Shown: one piece after another, positions 1 to 8,548 of the stretch
Layout of the letters: each line of letters opens with the position of its first letter
Position numbering within the stretch: position 1 is the first letter of the stretch
Source: Alphaproteobacteria bacterium
GTDB taxonomy: Bacteria; Pseudomonadota; Alphaproteobacteria; UBA7887
Direction: 5' to 3'
NCBI GenBank assembly: GCA_030739735.1
Contig: JASLYQ010000002.1
Location: forward strand, 162,980 to 226,979
DNA length: 64,000 bases
Notes under the pieces: generated by a model
Database searches by the model: none
What the model was told of the DNA's origin: nothing
The model's input: only the letters and a program-made list of their open reading frames with translations
Program-made: the position numbers and the translations under genes

Positions 1-568
1 AGTCGTGCTCGGTGGTCTGCAAATCAAGCATGAAAGCTGCAAGCGCCCGCTCCAGGCGCGCCAACGGCCCGGACAAAACAACAAAGCGGGCGCCTGACAT
101 GCGTGCGGCATCGTCGAAGCGCATCTGGCCCATAGCCTCGCCAAGCTGGAAATGCTGGCGGGGTTCGAAATCGAAGGCCTTCGGCTCGCCGACCTTGCGC
201 ACCTCTAAATTGGCGCTCTCGTCGGGACCGTCGGGCACGTCGTCCGCCGGAATATTGGGCAACGTCGCCAACGCCTCATAAAGCTTCGCTTCGAGCGCCT
301 TGGCCGCCTCCTCGCCCTCCTGCAACCTAGTCTTGAGCGCCGCCACCTCAGCAATCAAGCTTGATGCGTCCTCGCCCTTGGCCTTGGCCGCACCAATCGC
401 CTTGGAACGGGCATTGCGCTCCGTCTGCACAGCCTGCGCCCCGGCGATGGCGGCCCGGCGCTCGCTGTCGATGGCCAACAACTCGGGCGACTGTGGCCCC
501 AGCCCGCGCCGCGCCATGCCCGTATCGAACGCCTCAGGATTATCGCGTATCGCCTTGATATCGAACAT
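1..568 (-). CDS. serS: Seryl-tRNA synthetase, N-terminal part (runs off the window)
   Basis: Cytoplasmic enzyme that charges tRNA-Ser with serine. The 189 codons visible begin MFDIKAIRDNPEAF and cover the N-terminal antiparallel coiled-coil arm that grips the long variable arm of tRNA-Ser (about residues 30-100, rich in Ala, Lys and Glu) and the start of the catalytic domain (QLGEAMGQMRFDDAA). The catalytic motifs 2 and 3 lie outside the window. The start is the ATG whose first base is 568, two bases downstream of the tatC stop codon, so it is the last visible gene of the tat operon. serS after tatC is common in alphaproteobacteria. Confidence 0.95.
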   Translation of the reverse strand, partial: MFDIKAIRDNPEAFDTGMARRGLGPQSPELLAIDSERRAAIAGAQAVQTERNARSKAIGAAKAKGEDASSLIAEVAALKTRLQEGEEAAKALEAKLYEALATLPNIPADDVPDGPDESANLEVRKVGEPKAFDFEPRQHFQLGEAMGQMRFDDAARMSGARFVVLSGPLARLERALAAFMLDLQTTEHD

Positions 569-570
569 AT

Positions 571-1473
571 TTAGCGGCCCGAATTGAAGTCCGTTTCGTC
601 ATCGATGTCATCCGCTACACTGCTGGCTGCTGCGTCCTCCGTGGTCGCGGGCACGTCAGAGGCGGTATATTCAGCCTCTTCTTCCGCTTCACGCTGGGCG
701 CGCTTGCGCTCGGCCATCTTGGCCAGCCAAATCGAGATCTCGTAGAGGATGAGGATCGGCACGCCGAGGCCGATCTGGCTGATCAGGTCCGGCGGCGTCA
801 GGATGGCGGCACCCATAAAGGCGATGACCGCAGCGTATTTACGCCGCTCAGCAAGCCCTTTGGAAGTCACCAGCCCTGCCCGAGCCATCAGGGTCAGCAC
901 GACCGGCAGCTGGAAGGCAAAGCCGAACGCGAACATCAACTTCAGAACCAGCGACAGGTATTCGTTGACCTTCGCCTCAAGCTGGATAGCGATACCGCCA
1001 TCATCGGCGCCAGTCTGATAGCTGAGGAAGAAGCGCCAAGCGAGCGGGAAGATAAAGGAGTAAACCAGCGTCGCCCCGAGGGCGAACAGCACCGGTGTCG
1101 CAATCATGAACGGCAAGAAGGCCCGGCGTTCGTTCTTGTAGAGGCCGGGAGCGACGAACTTCCAGAACTGGTTGGCGACGATCGGGAAAGCCAAGAACAA
1201 GGCCGAGTAAAAAGCAAGCTTGAGGTAGGTGAAGAAGGCCTCATGCAAGGCCGTGTAGATCATGCGAGGATTCTCGACCCCGAGGTCGTGATAGATCGTC
1301 ACCAAGGGCCTAACGAGAAAGGCGTATAGCTCCTCGGCGACCAGGAAACAGGCGATGAAGGCGATGAACAGGGCCACCACCGACCACATGAGGCGGTCAC
1401 GCAGCTCGATCAGGTGATCGACTAGCGGCGCTTTGGATTCTTCGATTTTGGCGTCTCGGGAGGTATCGACCAC
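571..1473 (-). CDS. tatC: Twin-arginine translocase subunit TatC
   Basis: Six-helix inner-membrane core of the Tat system; with TatB it forms the receptor for folded proteins carrying twin-arginine signal peptides. 300 aa. The N-terminus has the family signature HLIELRDRL at about residues 20-28, then six hydrophobic segments. The C-terminal tail after about residue 255 is cytoplasmic and strongly charged (Arg/Glu-rich), longer than in E. coli. The start is GTG (MVDTSRD), three bases after the tatB stop, so the two are translationally close. Order tatA-tatB-tatC-serS. Confidence 0.97.
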   Translation of the reverse strand: MVDTSRDAKIEESKAPLVDHLIELRDRLMWSVVALFIAFIACFLVAEELYAFLVRPLVTIYHDLGVENPRMIYTALHEAFFTYLKLAFYSALFLAFPIVANQFWKFVAPGLYKNERRAFLPFMIATPVLFALGATLVYSFIFPLAWRFFLSYQTGADDGGIAIQLEAKVNEYLSLVLKLMFAFGFAFQLPVVLTLMARAGLVTSKGLAERRKYAAVIAFMGAAILTPPDLISQIGLGVPILILYEISIWLAKMAERKRAQREAEEEAEYTASDVPATTEDAAASSVADDIDDETDFNSGR

Positions 1474-1476
1474 AGA

Positions 1477-2109
1477 TCAGGCGCCGGTGCTCTCGGGCTT
1501 GGGCTCCGTCGCATCGGCCTGTGCCGCGGTTTCAGCTTGCGCCGCCGCCTCCGCAGCCTTTGCCTTATTAAGCGCTTCGGCCGCCGCCACCGCACCTGCG
1601 GCGAGCGACGCAGGCGCGCGGGGCGGCTCGGGATCGGGATCGGGCTCGGGATCGGGTTCCGGTTTCTCGACGGCGTGCTCCGGCGCGGGCTCGACCGCTT
1701 CACCCACCTGTGTCTCGATGGCCACAGGTGCGTCTTCCTCTGCCACCTCGGCCGCGACCTCGGCCTCAAGTTCTGCCTCTTCCTTCGGCGGCGTGCCACC
1801 GAAGGAGAATTTCTTGTTGAGCGCGCTCATATCGGTTGCCTCGGCAATCTTGCCGTCAGGATCGACCGACTCGGTAACCGTTTTCTTCAGGTCGAAGTTA
1901 CCGGCATTATCTAGCTGCTTCTTGACCTCGGCGAGCTCCGTTTCGCGCACCGCATCATCGATCGAGTCCTGAAATTCGCGCGCGATGGCGCGCACCTTGC
2001 CCGCATAGCGGCCGATTGTGTGTAGCATTTTGGGCAAATCCTTGGGCCCGATGACGAGCAACGCCACCACCGCCACGATCAGCATCTCGCTCCAGCCGAT
2101 ATCCAGCAT
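1477..2109 (-). CDS. tatB: Sec-independent translocase protein TatB
   Basis: Forms the substrate-binding receptor with TatC. 210 aa. It has the TatA/B layout: one N-terminal membrane helix (about residues 7-22, MLIVAVVALLVIGP), a Gly-Pro hinge (GPKDLPKML), an amphipathic helix, and a long variable tail. The Glu residue in the first helix (SEML) is typical of TatB rather than TatA. The tail is acidic and then Pro/Glu/Asp/Ala-rich; it holds a run of alternating Pro-Glu/Pro-Asp encoded by a hexamer repeat and ends Ala-rich. Only the first 100 residues or so are conserved in the family. Confidence 0.95.
   Translation of the reverse strand: MLDIGWSEMLIVAVVALLVIGPKDLPKMLHTIGRYAGKVRAIAREFQDSIDDAVRETELAEVKKQLDNAGNFDLKKTVTESVDPDGKIAEATDMSALNKKFSFGGTPPKEEAELEAEVAAEVAEEDAPVAIETQVGEAVEPAPEHAVEKPEPDPEPDPDPEPPRAPASLAAGAVAAAEALNKAKAAEAAAQAETAAQADATEPKPESTGA
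1627..1662. repeat. Hexamer tandem repeat inside tatB
   Basis: Five perfect or near-perfect hexamers (ctcggg or atcggg) at 1627-1656, followed by one degenerate unit. On the minus strand they encode alternating Pro-Glu / Pro-Asp in the TatB tail. Unit length is a multiple of three, so slippage changes tail length without breaking the frame. Confidence 0.85.
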
Positions 2110-2166
2110 CTCACCGCGCCTATTGCCGAGGTCTACACCGGCGACCCTGCCGCCGAACTAGAGCGA

Positions 2167-2418
2167 TCAGGTCTTGGCGGGCTCGTCCGTCGGGACTTCT
2201 GTCTGGGTCGCTGGAGCGGGCTCGGTCGCCGCATGCTCGACCTCCTTCGCCTCCGGCTGTGCCTCGGCCACTGCCTCGTTCTCGTCGTCCTTAAGGCCGG
2301 ACTTGAAACTCTTCACGCCCTTGGCGATGTCACCCATCACCCGCGGCAGCTTGCCGGCACCAAACAGGATCATGACGATCACCAGGATCAACGCTATCTG
2401 CCAAATACCTATGCTCAT
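2167..2418 (-). CDS. tatA: Sec-independent translocase protein TatA
   Basis: Small single-span protein that oligomerises to form the Tat pore. 83 aa from the chosen start MSIGIWQ. It has one membrane helix (about residues 4-20), the FGAGKLP hinge, an amphipathic helix (GDIAKGVKSFKSG) and an acidic Ala/Glu/Pro tail. The ATG at 2418 is preceded by GGAG eight bases upstream; an in-frame ATG five codons earlier lacks such a site. It is the first gene of tatABC-serS. In many relatives scpB lies directly upstream, but here the fbp genes intervene. Confidence 0.95.
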   Translation of the reverse strand: MSIGIWQIALILVIVMILFGAGKLPRVMGDIAKGVKSFKSGLKDDENEAVAEAQPEAKEVEHAATEPAPATQTEVPTDEPAKT

Positions 2419-2494
2419 TCGTTCATCTCCCATGGCGGCGCTGCCGCCGTGTCACCCCGGCTGGCTTCGGTATGCCGCAACTCAGGCCGAATAC

Positions 2495-3535
2495 TTAACT
2501 ATCAGCGGCGGGAAATACAAACACCATGGCCGAATTTACCATAATGAAAACATCCGCGCCGACGCTCGGCAGTTCGTGCCATGGTACCCTTGCACGCGCC
2601 GCGCCACCATCACCTATCGCAAGCTCGACGCGGGCCGAGCGCCCCAGACTGTGCACTGCGTGCACACGCGCCACAATGCCGTCAGCGCCGTCAAAGGTCA
2701 GCGCTTCGGGCCGGATCAAGACAGCCGCCATCTCCCCGTCCTGCATCCCAGTGGCGGTAAAGCGCCCGAGCGCGGTGTCGACATGGTCACCCTGCACCAT
2801 CACCTCGTAACGATTTACATCACCCAGGAATGCAGCGCAAAAGGCATCCACGGGCTCCCGATACAGCACGTCGGGCGGACCTTCCTGGACGATGAGGCCA
2901 TCGCGCATAAGCGCCACCCGATCGGCCAGCAGCATGGCTTCTTCGGGGTCGTGGGTAACCATCAGAGTCGGGGTGCCGCTTTCGTGTAACACTGCGGCGC
3001 TGGTCTCGCGCACCCGGTCGCGTAGCACCACGTCAAGACCCGAAAAGGGCTCGTCCAGCAGCATGACTTTGGGCTTGGGCGCCAGGGCACGGGCCAGGGC
3101 CACGCGCTGCTGCTCACCACCGGACAGCCGATGGGGATAGCTTGACGCCAGTTCGGCGACGCCAAGGCGCTCAAGCAAAGCCCTGGCCGTGGCCAGCCTT
3201 TCCTGGCGCGGCAGCTCGGTCAAACCAAAAGCCACGTTGTCGAGCACGCTGAGATGGGGAAACAGCGCAAAATCTTGGAACATCAGGCCGACGGAGCGCT
3301 GTTCCGGTGAGAGCCCGCCTTGCGGCGTCGCTACGATCTGCTCATCGATATCGATACGGCCCGCCTGTAGCGGCTCCAACCCAGCAGCAAGGCGCAGCAC
3401 CGTGGATTTACCGCAACCCGAAGGCCCAAGCAGCGCTACCAGTTCGCCTTTACCAACCGCGAGGGAGACGTCGCGCACCGCCTCGATGCGGCCGTAAGCA
3501 TGTCGCAGCGACTCAAGGACAAGGCCGCCGCTCAC
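2495..3535 (-). CDS. fbpC: Iron(III) ABC transporter, ATP-binding protein
   Basis: Cytoplasmic ATPase that energises ferric-iron uptake through FbpB. 346 aa. Walker A GPSGCGKST at about residues 38-46, Q-loop, ABC signature LSGGEQQR, Walker B VMLLDEPF followed by the D-loop, and the switch His in VTHDPEEA. A C-terminal regulatory domain of about 110 residues (TOBE-like) follows, as in FbpC and PotA. The start is GTG, overlapping the fbpB stop by four bases (GTGA), indicating translational coupling. Other CUT1 or PotA-type ATPases look similar; the assignment rests on the neighbouring permease and binding protein. Confidence 0.88.
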   Translation of the reverse strand: MSGGLVLESLRHAYGRIEAVRDVSLAVGKGELVALLGPSGCGKSTVLRLAAGLEPLQAGRIDIDEQIVATPQGGLSPEQRSVGLMFQDFALFPHLSVLDNVAFGLTELPRQERLATARALLERLGVAELASSYPHRLSGGEQQRVALARALAPKPKVMLLDEPFSGLDVVLRDRVRETSAAVLHESGTPTLMVTHDPEEAMLLADRVALMRDGLIVQEGPPDVLYREPVDAFCAAFLGDVNRYEVMVQGDHVDTALGRFTATGMQDGEMAAVLIRPEALTFDGADGIVARVHAVHSLGRSARVELAIGDGGAARARVPWHELPSVGADVFIMVNSAMVFVFPAADS

Positions 3536-5205
3536 GGCAGGGCCGGCGCCTGCGATCCCGGGCGCGCCCGGCCCACCGCGCGACCCAGTATGAGCACGGG
3601 CACAAGGCCGACGGCAACGATGGCGAGCGCGGCCGAGGCCGAATCCGCCAAGCGCTCATCGGCGGCCAGTTCATATGCACGCACCGCCAGGGTATCAAAA
3701 TTGAACGGTCGCATGATCAAGGTTGCCGGTAGCTCCTTCATTACATCGACGAAAACCAACAGCCCCCCGGTGATCAGCCCGGCACGCACCACGGGCACGT
3801 GCACCCGCCACAACACCCGGCCTGGCGTACAGCCAAGCGTGCGTGCGGCACCATCCATCGCCGGCGACACCTTGGTCAGGCCCGCCTCAACGGCGCGCAA
3901 GGCCACCGCTAAGAAGCGCACGATATAGGCGAAAACGAGCGCCGCAAGCCCCCCAGTCAACAAAAGTCCAGTTGATACTCCGAAGGTATCGCGGGCAAAA
4001 TCGTCGATGCCGGTATCGAGCGCAGCGAAAGGCACCAGCACGCCGACAGCAATCACTGAGCCCGGTACGGCATAGCCCAATGAGGCAACCCGCGCCGCCG
4101 CACGGCCGAGCAGCCCAGCGCCGAGACGCACGGCGTAGGCCAGTATCAAAGCTACGGCGACGGCCAGAACCGCTGTCAGCGCGGCCAGACGAAAGCTATT
4201 CCAGGCAAGCCCCGCAAAATGCGTATCGACCATTTCCCGCCAGGTCTCGATGGTCCAGATCCCGAGCTGCAGTGCGGGAAACAGAAAGGCGAGCGCCAAC
4301 GGCAGCAAGCAGGCGAGAGTTGCCAGCCACATGCGTGTGCCGCGCAGATTATAGCTTGGCAGCGGCCGGTAGCGACCCGAAGTATGATGATAGCGCGCGC
4401 CACCGCGCGAGGCCTGCTCGAGGATGAGTAGAAGCGCGACGAACAGCAACAATACCGCGGAAAGCTGAGCCGCCGCACCGGCATCGCCGAGCCCGAACCA
4501 AGTGCGGTAGATACCGGTCGTGAAGGTATCGACGCCGTAATACTGGACGGTGCCAAAGTCGCTCAGCGCCTCCATCAGCGCCAGCGAGACACCACCAGCA
4601 AGCGCCGGGCGCGCAAGCGGCAGCCCGATGGCGAAGAAGCTGGCCCAGGGCCCGCGCCCCAGGGTGCGGCCAATTTCGAGCGCACAGACAGACTGGTTGA
4701 GGAAGCTCGCCCGAGCCAACAGGTAGACATAGGGGTAGAGCACCAGCGACATCACGGCGATGGCTCCGCCCAGCGAGCGAATCTCCGGGAACCAATAGTC
4801 GTGCCGGGTCCAGCCGAAAGCCTCGCGTAGGGCGCTTTGCAGCGGGCCGGCAAAATCGAGCATGCCAGCGTAGGTGAAGGCGATGGCGTAGGTCGGCACG
4901 GCCAAAGGCAGCAGCAGCGCCCATTCCAGCACGCCGCGCCCAGGAAAGCGGCACATGACGCAAAGCCAAGCCGTGCCCGTGCCGAGTACCAGCGTGCCGA
5001 AACCAACGCCAAAGCCGAGCCAGACCGTATTGCCGACATAGCGCCACAGCACCGTGTCCACAAGGTGGCCCCAGACCTCGCCGGACGGCGCAAACAGCTG
5101 CACCGCGATGGTGAGGACCGGCACCGCGATCACGGTGGCGATCAGCGGCGGCGCCAAGCGCCAGAGCCAGGATACGCCGGTCAAGGCAGCGCCGTGACCC
5201 ATCAA
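3532..5205 (-). CDS. fbpB: Iron(III) ABC transporter, fused permease
   Basis: Inner-membrane permease of the ferric-iron transporter. 557 aa, the size of a double permease in which two transport domains are fused in one chain. There are about twelve hydrophobic segments and two EAA-type loops that contact the ATPase: one around GRTLGRGPWASFF in the first half, one around ARTLGCTPGRVLW in the second. It lies between fbpA and fbpC in an operon and shares four bases with fbpC. Fused two-domain permeases of this type occur with FbpA or thiamine binding proteins; the FbpA-like neighbour favours iron. Confidence 0.9.
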   Translation of the reverse strand: MMGHGAALTGVSWLWRLAPPLIATVIAVPVLTIAVQLFAPSGEVWGHLVDTVLWRYVGNTVWLGFGVGFGTLVLGTGTAWLCVMCRFPGRGVLEWALLLPLAVPTYAIAFTYAGMLDFAGPLQSALREAFGWTRHDYWFPEIRSLGGAIAVMSLVLYPYVYLLARASFLNQSVCALEIGRTLGRGPWASFFAIGLPLARPALAGGVSLALMEALSDFGTVQYYGVDTFTTGIYRTWFGLGDAGAAAQLSAVLLLFVALLLILEQASRGGARYHHTSGRYRPLPSYNLRGTRMWLATLACLLPLALAFLFPALQLGIWTIETWREMVDTHFAGLAWNSFRLAALTAVLAVAVALILAYAVRLGAGLLGRAAARVASLGYAVPGSVIAVGVLVPFAALDTGIDDFARDTFGVSTGLLLTGGLAALVFAYIVRFLAVALRAVEAGLTKVSPAMDGAARTLGCTPGRVLWRVHVPVVRAGLITGGLLVFVDVMKELPATLIMRPFNFDTLAVRAYELAADERLADSASAALAIVAVGLVPVLILGRAVGRARPGSQAPALP

Positions 5206-5232
5206 ACAGCTCCCATCTGACCCTGAAGTGTT

Positions 5233-6273
5233 CTAGGGCCAGCCGGCGCGGTCGGCGAGGCGGATGGCGGCGCCGTTGAGTTCACCGAAACGGGCAAGGC
5301 CGCTAGTATCAGCCTTAAAATCGCCCCAGGCCTGCACGACCTTGGAGGCCGGCACCGACACGTCCACCGGAAACTCGTGATTCAACTCGGCGAACATCTG
5401 TTGACCAGCCGGCGAGGCCAGAAACTCGAGCAGACGCAAGGCCGGAGCCGCGTTCGGCGCATGGGCGGTCACGCCCGCGCCACTGACATTGACATGGGCG
5501 CCACGGCCGTCTTGGTTGGGGAAAAAAATGCGCGTGGCATCGGCGATCGCCCGCTTGTCCGGGTCATCGGAAGCGACAAGGCGCCCGTAATAGTAGGTGT
5601 TGGCGATCGCGACATCGCCCTCGCCCGCCGCAACACCGCGGATCTGATCTGTGTCACCACCCTTCGGCCGACGCGCCATATTGGCCACTAGGCTGCGCGC
5701 CCAGGCCTCGGTTTGCTCTTCGCCATGCGCGGCAATCAGGGAGGCGATAAGCGATTGGTTGTAGACATTGCTCGAAGAGCGCACCAGGACCCGATCCGAC
5801 CATTCGCCATCAGCCAGCGCCTCATAGGTCGAGAGTGACTCCCGCGAAACCCGGTCCAGCGCGTAAACGATGACGCGGGCGCGCAAGCTGAGGCCGTACC
5901 AGGTGCCGTCGGGATCGCGATAAGCCGCAGGCACCGCCGCCCGTAGCACCTCCGAGTCGACGGTAGCGAGCACGCCGGCCGTCTTGGCCCGATACAGGTT
6001 GCCGACATCAGCAGTGACGAACAAGTCGGCGGGACTGTTGCGCCCTTCGCTGACGAGCCGCTCATGGAGCTGCGACGCATTTCCGGTGACCAAGTTTACA
6101 GTGATACCGGTGTCCGCCGTAAAGCGGTCGAGCAACGGCTTGATCAAGGCTTCCTTGCGCGCCGAATAAACATTCACCTCAGCCGTGAAGCCATCAACCG
6201 GCACAAGCGTGGCCGCAGCCATGGTAAGCCCGATCCATCCAAGCCGATTACTCAGAGAGTTGCTAATGCGCAT
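5233..6273 (-). CDS. fbpA: Periplasmic iron(III)-binding protein (FbpA/IdiA family)
   Basis: Captures ferric iron in the periplasm and delivers it to FbpBC. 346 aa. It has a signal peptide of about 30 residues (hydrophobic core GLTMAAATLVP), then the mature start EVNVYSARKE typical of FbpA/FutA. The adjacent tyrosines in NTYYYGRL at about residues 225-232 match the iron-binding di-tyrosine motif of this family. The start is ATG at 6273 with only a weak ribosome site. First gene of the operon, 27 bp before fbpB. The upstream region contains an inverted repeat that may be the operator. Confidence 0.9.
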   Translation of the reverse strand: MRISNSLSNRLGWIGLTMAAATLVPVDGFTAEVNVYSARKEALIKPLLDRFTADTGITVNLVTGNASQLHERLVSEGRNSPADLFVTADVGNLYRAKTAGVLATVDSEVLRAAVPAAYRDPDGTWYGLSLRARVIVYALDRVSRESLSTYEALADGEWSDRVLVRSSSNVYNQSLIASLIAAHGEEQTEAWARSLVANMARRPKGGDTDQIRGVAAGEGDVAIANTYYYGRLVASDDPDKRAIADATRIFFPNQDGRGAHVNVSGAGVTAHAPNAAPALRLLEFLASPAGQQMFAELNHEFPVDVSVPASKVVQAWGDFKADTSGLARFGELNGAAIRLADRAGWP

Positions 6274-6330
6274 TCAAATTTTACCCAGAACCTCGATTAT
6301 TTTTCGTTCAAGAACGATCTGTCTTTTAAT

Positions 6331-6351
6331 TGAGAATGCGTGTTGTTCTCA
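6331..6351. promoter_or_regulatory. Inverted repeat upstream of fbpA, possible iron-responsive operator
   Basis: TGAGAA and TTCTCA form a perfect 6-bp dyad separated by 9 bp, about 60 bp upstream of the fbpA start, within an AT-rich stretch (6290-6370) that contrasts with the GC-rich surroundings. The halves resemble the TGAGAA element common in Fur-family and Irr-type sites, but the spacing does not fit the classic 19-bp Fur box exactly. The regulator is inferred, not shown. Confidence 0.4.
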
Positions 6352-6429
6352 TTACACTTGTTCAGAATACTGCTTGCTGCGGAAAAACACAAACACATGG
6401 ATTTATCGGCAACGTCGCCGCAGGCGGCG

Positions 6430-7080
6430 TCACTCTTCGGAAAGTGCCTCAACGGGCTCGTCTGCCTCCACCTCATCATCTTCCACGTGCTCCCCACCGG
6501 AAACGATGGTGCCTAGCAGAAGACCGGCAGGCACAGCGCGGGCGTCGAGCAGGCCGGCAGCCCGCAGTTCCTCGACGCCCGGCAGATCATCGAGCGCCGC
6601 CAGACCGAAATGGTCGAGAAAGGATGCGGTGGTGACCCAGGTAGCCGGGCGGCCCGGCGTACGTCGGCGGCCGCGGGGCTGCACCCAGCCCTGCTCGAAG
6701 AGGATATCGAGCGTGCCCTTGCTGACAGCGACGCCGCGGATCTCCTCGATCTCGGCCCGGGTTGCCGGTTGGTGGTAGGCGATGATCGCCAGGGTTTCAA
6801 GCGCTGCGCGGGACAGGCGCCGCTGCACCTTCTTCTCCCGCCGGAGCACCGCCCCAAGATCAGGCGCAGTGCGCAGGGCCCAACCGTGGCTGACCTGCAC
6901 CAGATTGATGCCGCGCTCGGCATAGTCCTCGGCCAGGGCCGCGAGACACGCCTTGACATCGGTACCTTCGGGCAGATGCGCCGCCAGGTCGTCCTCACTG
7001 AGCGGCGCTCGGCCGGCGAACAGCAACGCCTCTATTACCCGAATCTGCTCGGCTTCCACCGCGTCGCGGTTGGCGCTCAA
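6430..7080 (-). CDS. scpB: Segregation and condensation protein B (ScpB)
   Basis: Partner of ScpA and SMC in the chromosome condensin complex. 216 aa with two winged-helix domains: IRVIEALLFAGRAPLS in the first, and LETLAIIAYHQPATRAEIEEIRG, the most conserved stretch of the family, in the second. The C-terminal 35 residues are acidic and variable. The start is TTG at 7080, overlapping the scpA stop by four bases (TTGA), so scpA and scpB are translationally coupled. Confidence 0.95.
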   Translation of the reverse strand: MSANRDAVEAEQIRVIEALLFAGRAPLSEDDLAAHLPEGTDVKACLAALAEDYAERGINLVQVSHGWALRTAPDLGAVLRREKKVQRRLSRAALETLAIIAYHQPATRAEIEEIRGVAVSKGTLDILFEQGWVQPRGRRRTPGRPATWVTTASFLDHFGLAALDDLPGVEELRAAGLLDARAVPAGLLLGTIVSGGEHVEDDEVEADEPVEALSEE

Positions 7081-7853
7081 GGCCTCGTCTCCTTGTTACG
7101 AATATAGATCGGCGCAAAGGCCTGGGCCTGGCGCAGGCGCAGCTTACCTTCCTTGCAAAGCTCCAGCGTGGCTACAAAGGTCGCAGCCAAAGACGAGCGC
7201 GCCAACAGCGGATCGCCGATATCTGCAGGTAGGAAGCGGGCGAGCGTAGTCCAATCCAAGGCAATACCCAGCATGCCCGACAGCCGCTGTACGGCGTCGC
7301 TCAGGCTCATCAGACGGCCCTGCTCCACCGGCAAGATCGCCATCGCACCCTGCCGCTGGCGATGGCTAGCATAGGCACGCAGGAGATCATGCAGATCGAT
7401 GGCATAGACGGGCTTGGCAACGACTTCGATGCCGTCCGGCTGGCCACGTGCGAAGACATCACGGCCCAACAAATCACGCGCCATGAGCTTTGCAGCAGCC
7501 TCCCGCATCGCTTCAAGGCGGCGCAGTTGAAAGGCGAGAGCATCGGCCATCTCCTCACCACTCGGCTCATCCTCACCGCCCTCAGTGGGCAGCAAAAGGC
7601 GGGACTTGAGATAGGCTAGCCATGCCGCCATGACGAGATAGTCGGCCGCCAATTCCAGCCGCTGTCGCCGCGCCTGGCGCACATAGTCGAGATACTGGTC
7701 GGCAAGCTGCAAGATCGAGATGCGGGTCAGGTCGACCTTCTGGTCGCGGGCCAGCCCGAGCAGCACGTCGATCGGCCCCTCGAAGCCGTCGAGGTCCAGC
7801 ACAAGCTGGGCCGGCGCACCGCCTGCTACGTCGTCCTCGAAATCGTCCGCCAT
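7077..7853 (-). CDS. scpA: Segregation and condensation protein A (ScpA)
   Basis: Kleisin subunit that bridges SMC heads. It begins MADDFEDD and contains the ScpA signature DGFEGPIDVLLGLARDQKVD near the N-terminus, a helical middle and a C-terminal winged helix (LARSSLAATFVATLELCKEGKLRLRQ). 258 aa. The start is uncertain: the ATG at 7853 has no clear ribosome site, and an in-frame GTG at 7874 overlaps the stop of the upstream peptidase gene (GTGA) and would add seven residues. The longer open frame to 7976 lies inside the peptidase gene and is unlikely. Confidence 0.93.
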   Translation of the reverse strand: MADDFEDDVAGGAPAQLVLDLDGFEGPIDVLLGLARDQKVDLTRISILQLADQYLDYVRQARRQRLELAADYLVMAAWLAYLKSRLLLPTEGGEDEPSGEEMADALAFQLRRLEAMREAAAKLMARDLLGRDVFARGQPDGIEVVAKPVYAIDLHDLLRAYASHRQRQGAMAILPVEQGRLMSLSDAVQRLSGMLGIALDWTTLARFLPADIGDPLLARSSLAATFVATLELCKEGKLRLRQAQAFAPIYIRNKETRP

Positions 7854-7870
7854 GGTTGCCGTTGTATTCG

Positions 7871-8548
7871 TCACAGTCCCGTCACCATGCCAATCGCTGT
7901 CAGCACCAGCATAACCGGTTTCCAAACCAACCACGCCATCACGTTGACATCCTGGCCGAGTTTGCTTCCGAGCCAAGGCAGGAGCAGCAGTAGGCCGACA
8001 AGAATAAATAACCCGTAGCGCTCGAGACGCGCAAACGGCCGTGCGAGTACGCGCGGCAGCAGGCCGACCGCCACTCGGCCGCCGTCAAGCGGTGGAATCG
8101 GCAACATATTGAACACCGCTAACACCACATTGATGATCATCGCATTGGACAGATTCGCGATCAGCCACGACGCGCCATCGCCACCAAAAGCTAGCAAAGC
8201 TCGAAGCAGAATCGCCGACAACAAAGCCAGCGCTATGTTGATTCCCGGCCCGGCGAGTGCCACCAACTCCATGTCGCGGCGCGGCTTTCTAAGCGCCCGA
8301 AAATTAACCGGCACAGGACGCGCATAGCCGAACAAGAACGGTGCCGACGAGAGGAACAATAACAGTGGCAAGATCACGGTGCCAAAGGGATCGACGTGCC
8401 TGAGAGGATTAAAGCTGACCCGGCCGCGATGATAAGCTGTGTGATCGCCGAGCTTCCACGCCACCCAGCCGTGGGCGGCCTCGTGCAGGGTTACCGCGAG
8501 CACCACGGGCAGTGCCCAGGTCGACACGGTGTAGAGCACATCGCTCAT
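7871..8548 (-). CDS. Site-2-protease-like M50 family zinc metallopeptidase
   Basis: Polytopic membrane peptidase of the small Rv2625c/YwhC-like M50 group. 225 aa, with about five to six hydrophobic segments. The zinc motif HEAAHGW (H22-E23-x-x-H26) lies in the first part, and the third metal ligand is in the NMLPIPPLDGGRV segment at about residues 143-155. There is no PDZ or CBS domain. It sits between nagZ and scpA in many alphaproteobacteria, overlapping nagZ by four bases (ATGA). The substrate is unknown. Confidence 0.9.
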   Translation of the reverse strand: MSDVLYTVSTWALPVVLAVTLHEAAHGWVAWKLGDHTAYHRGRVSFNPLRHVDPFGTVILPLLLFLSSAPFLFGYARPVPVNFRALRKPRRDMELVALAGPGINIALALLSAILLRALLAFGGDGASWLIANLSNAMIINVVLAVFNMLPIPPLDGGRVAVGLLPRVLARPFARLERYGLFILVGLLLLLPWLGSKLGQDVNVMAWLVWKPVMLVLTAIGMVTGL

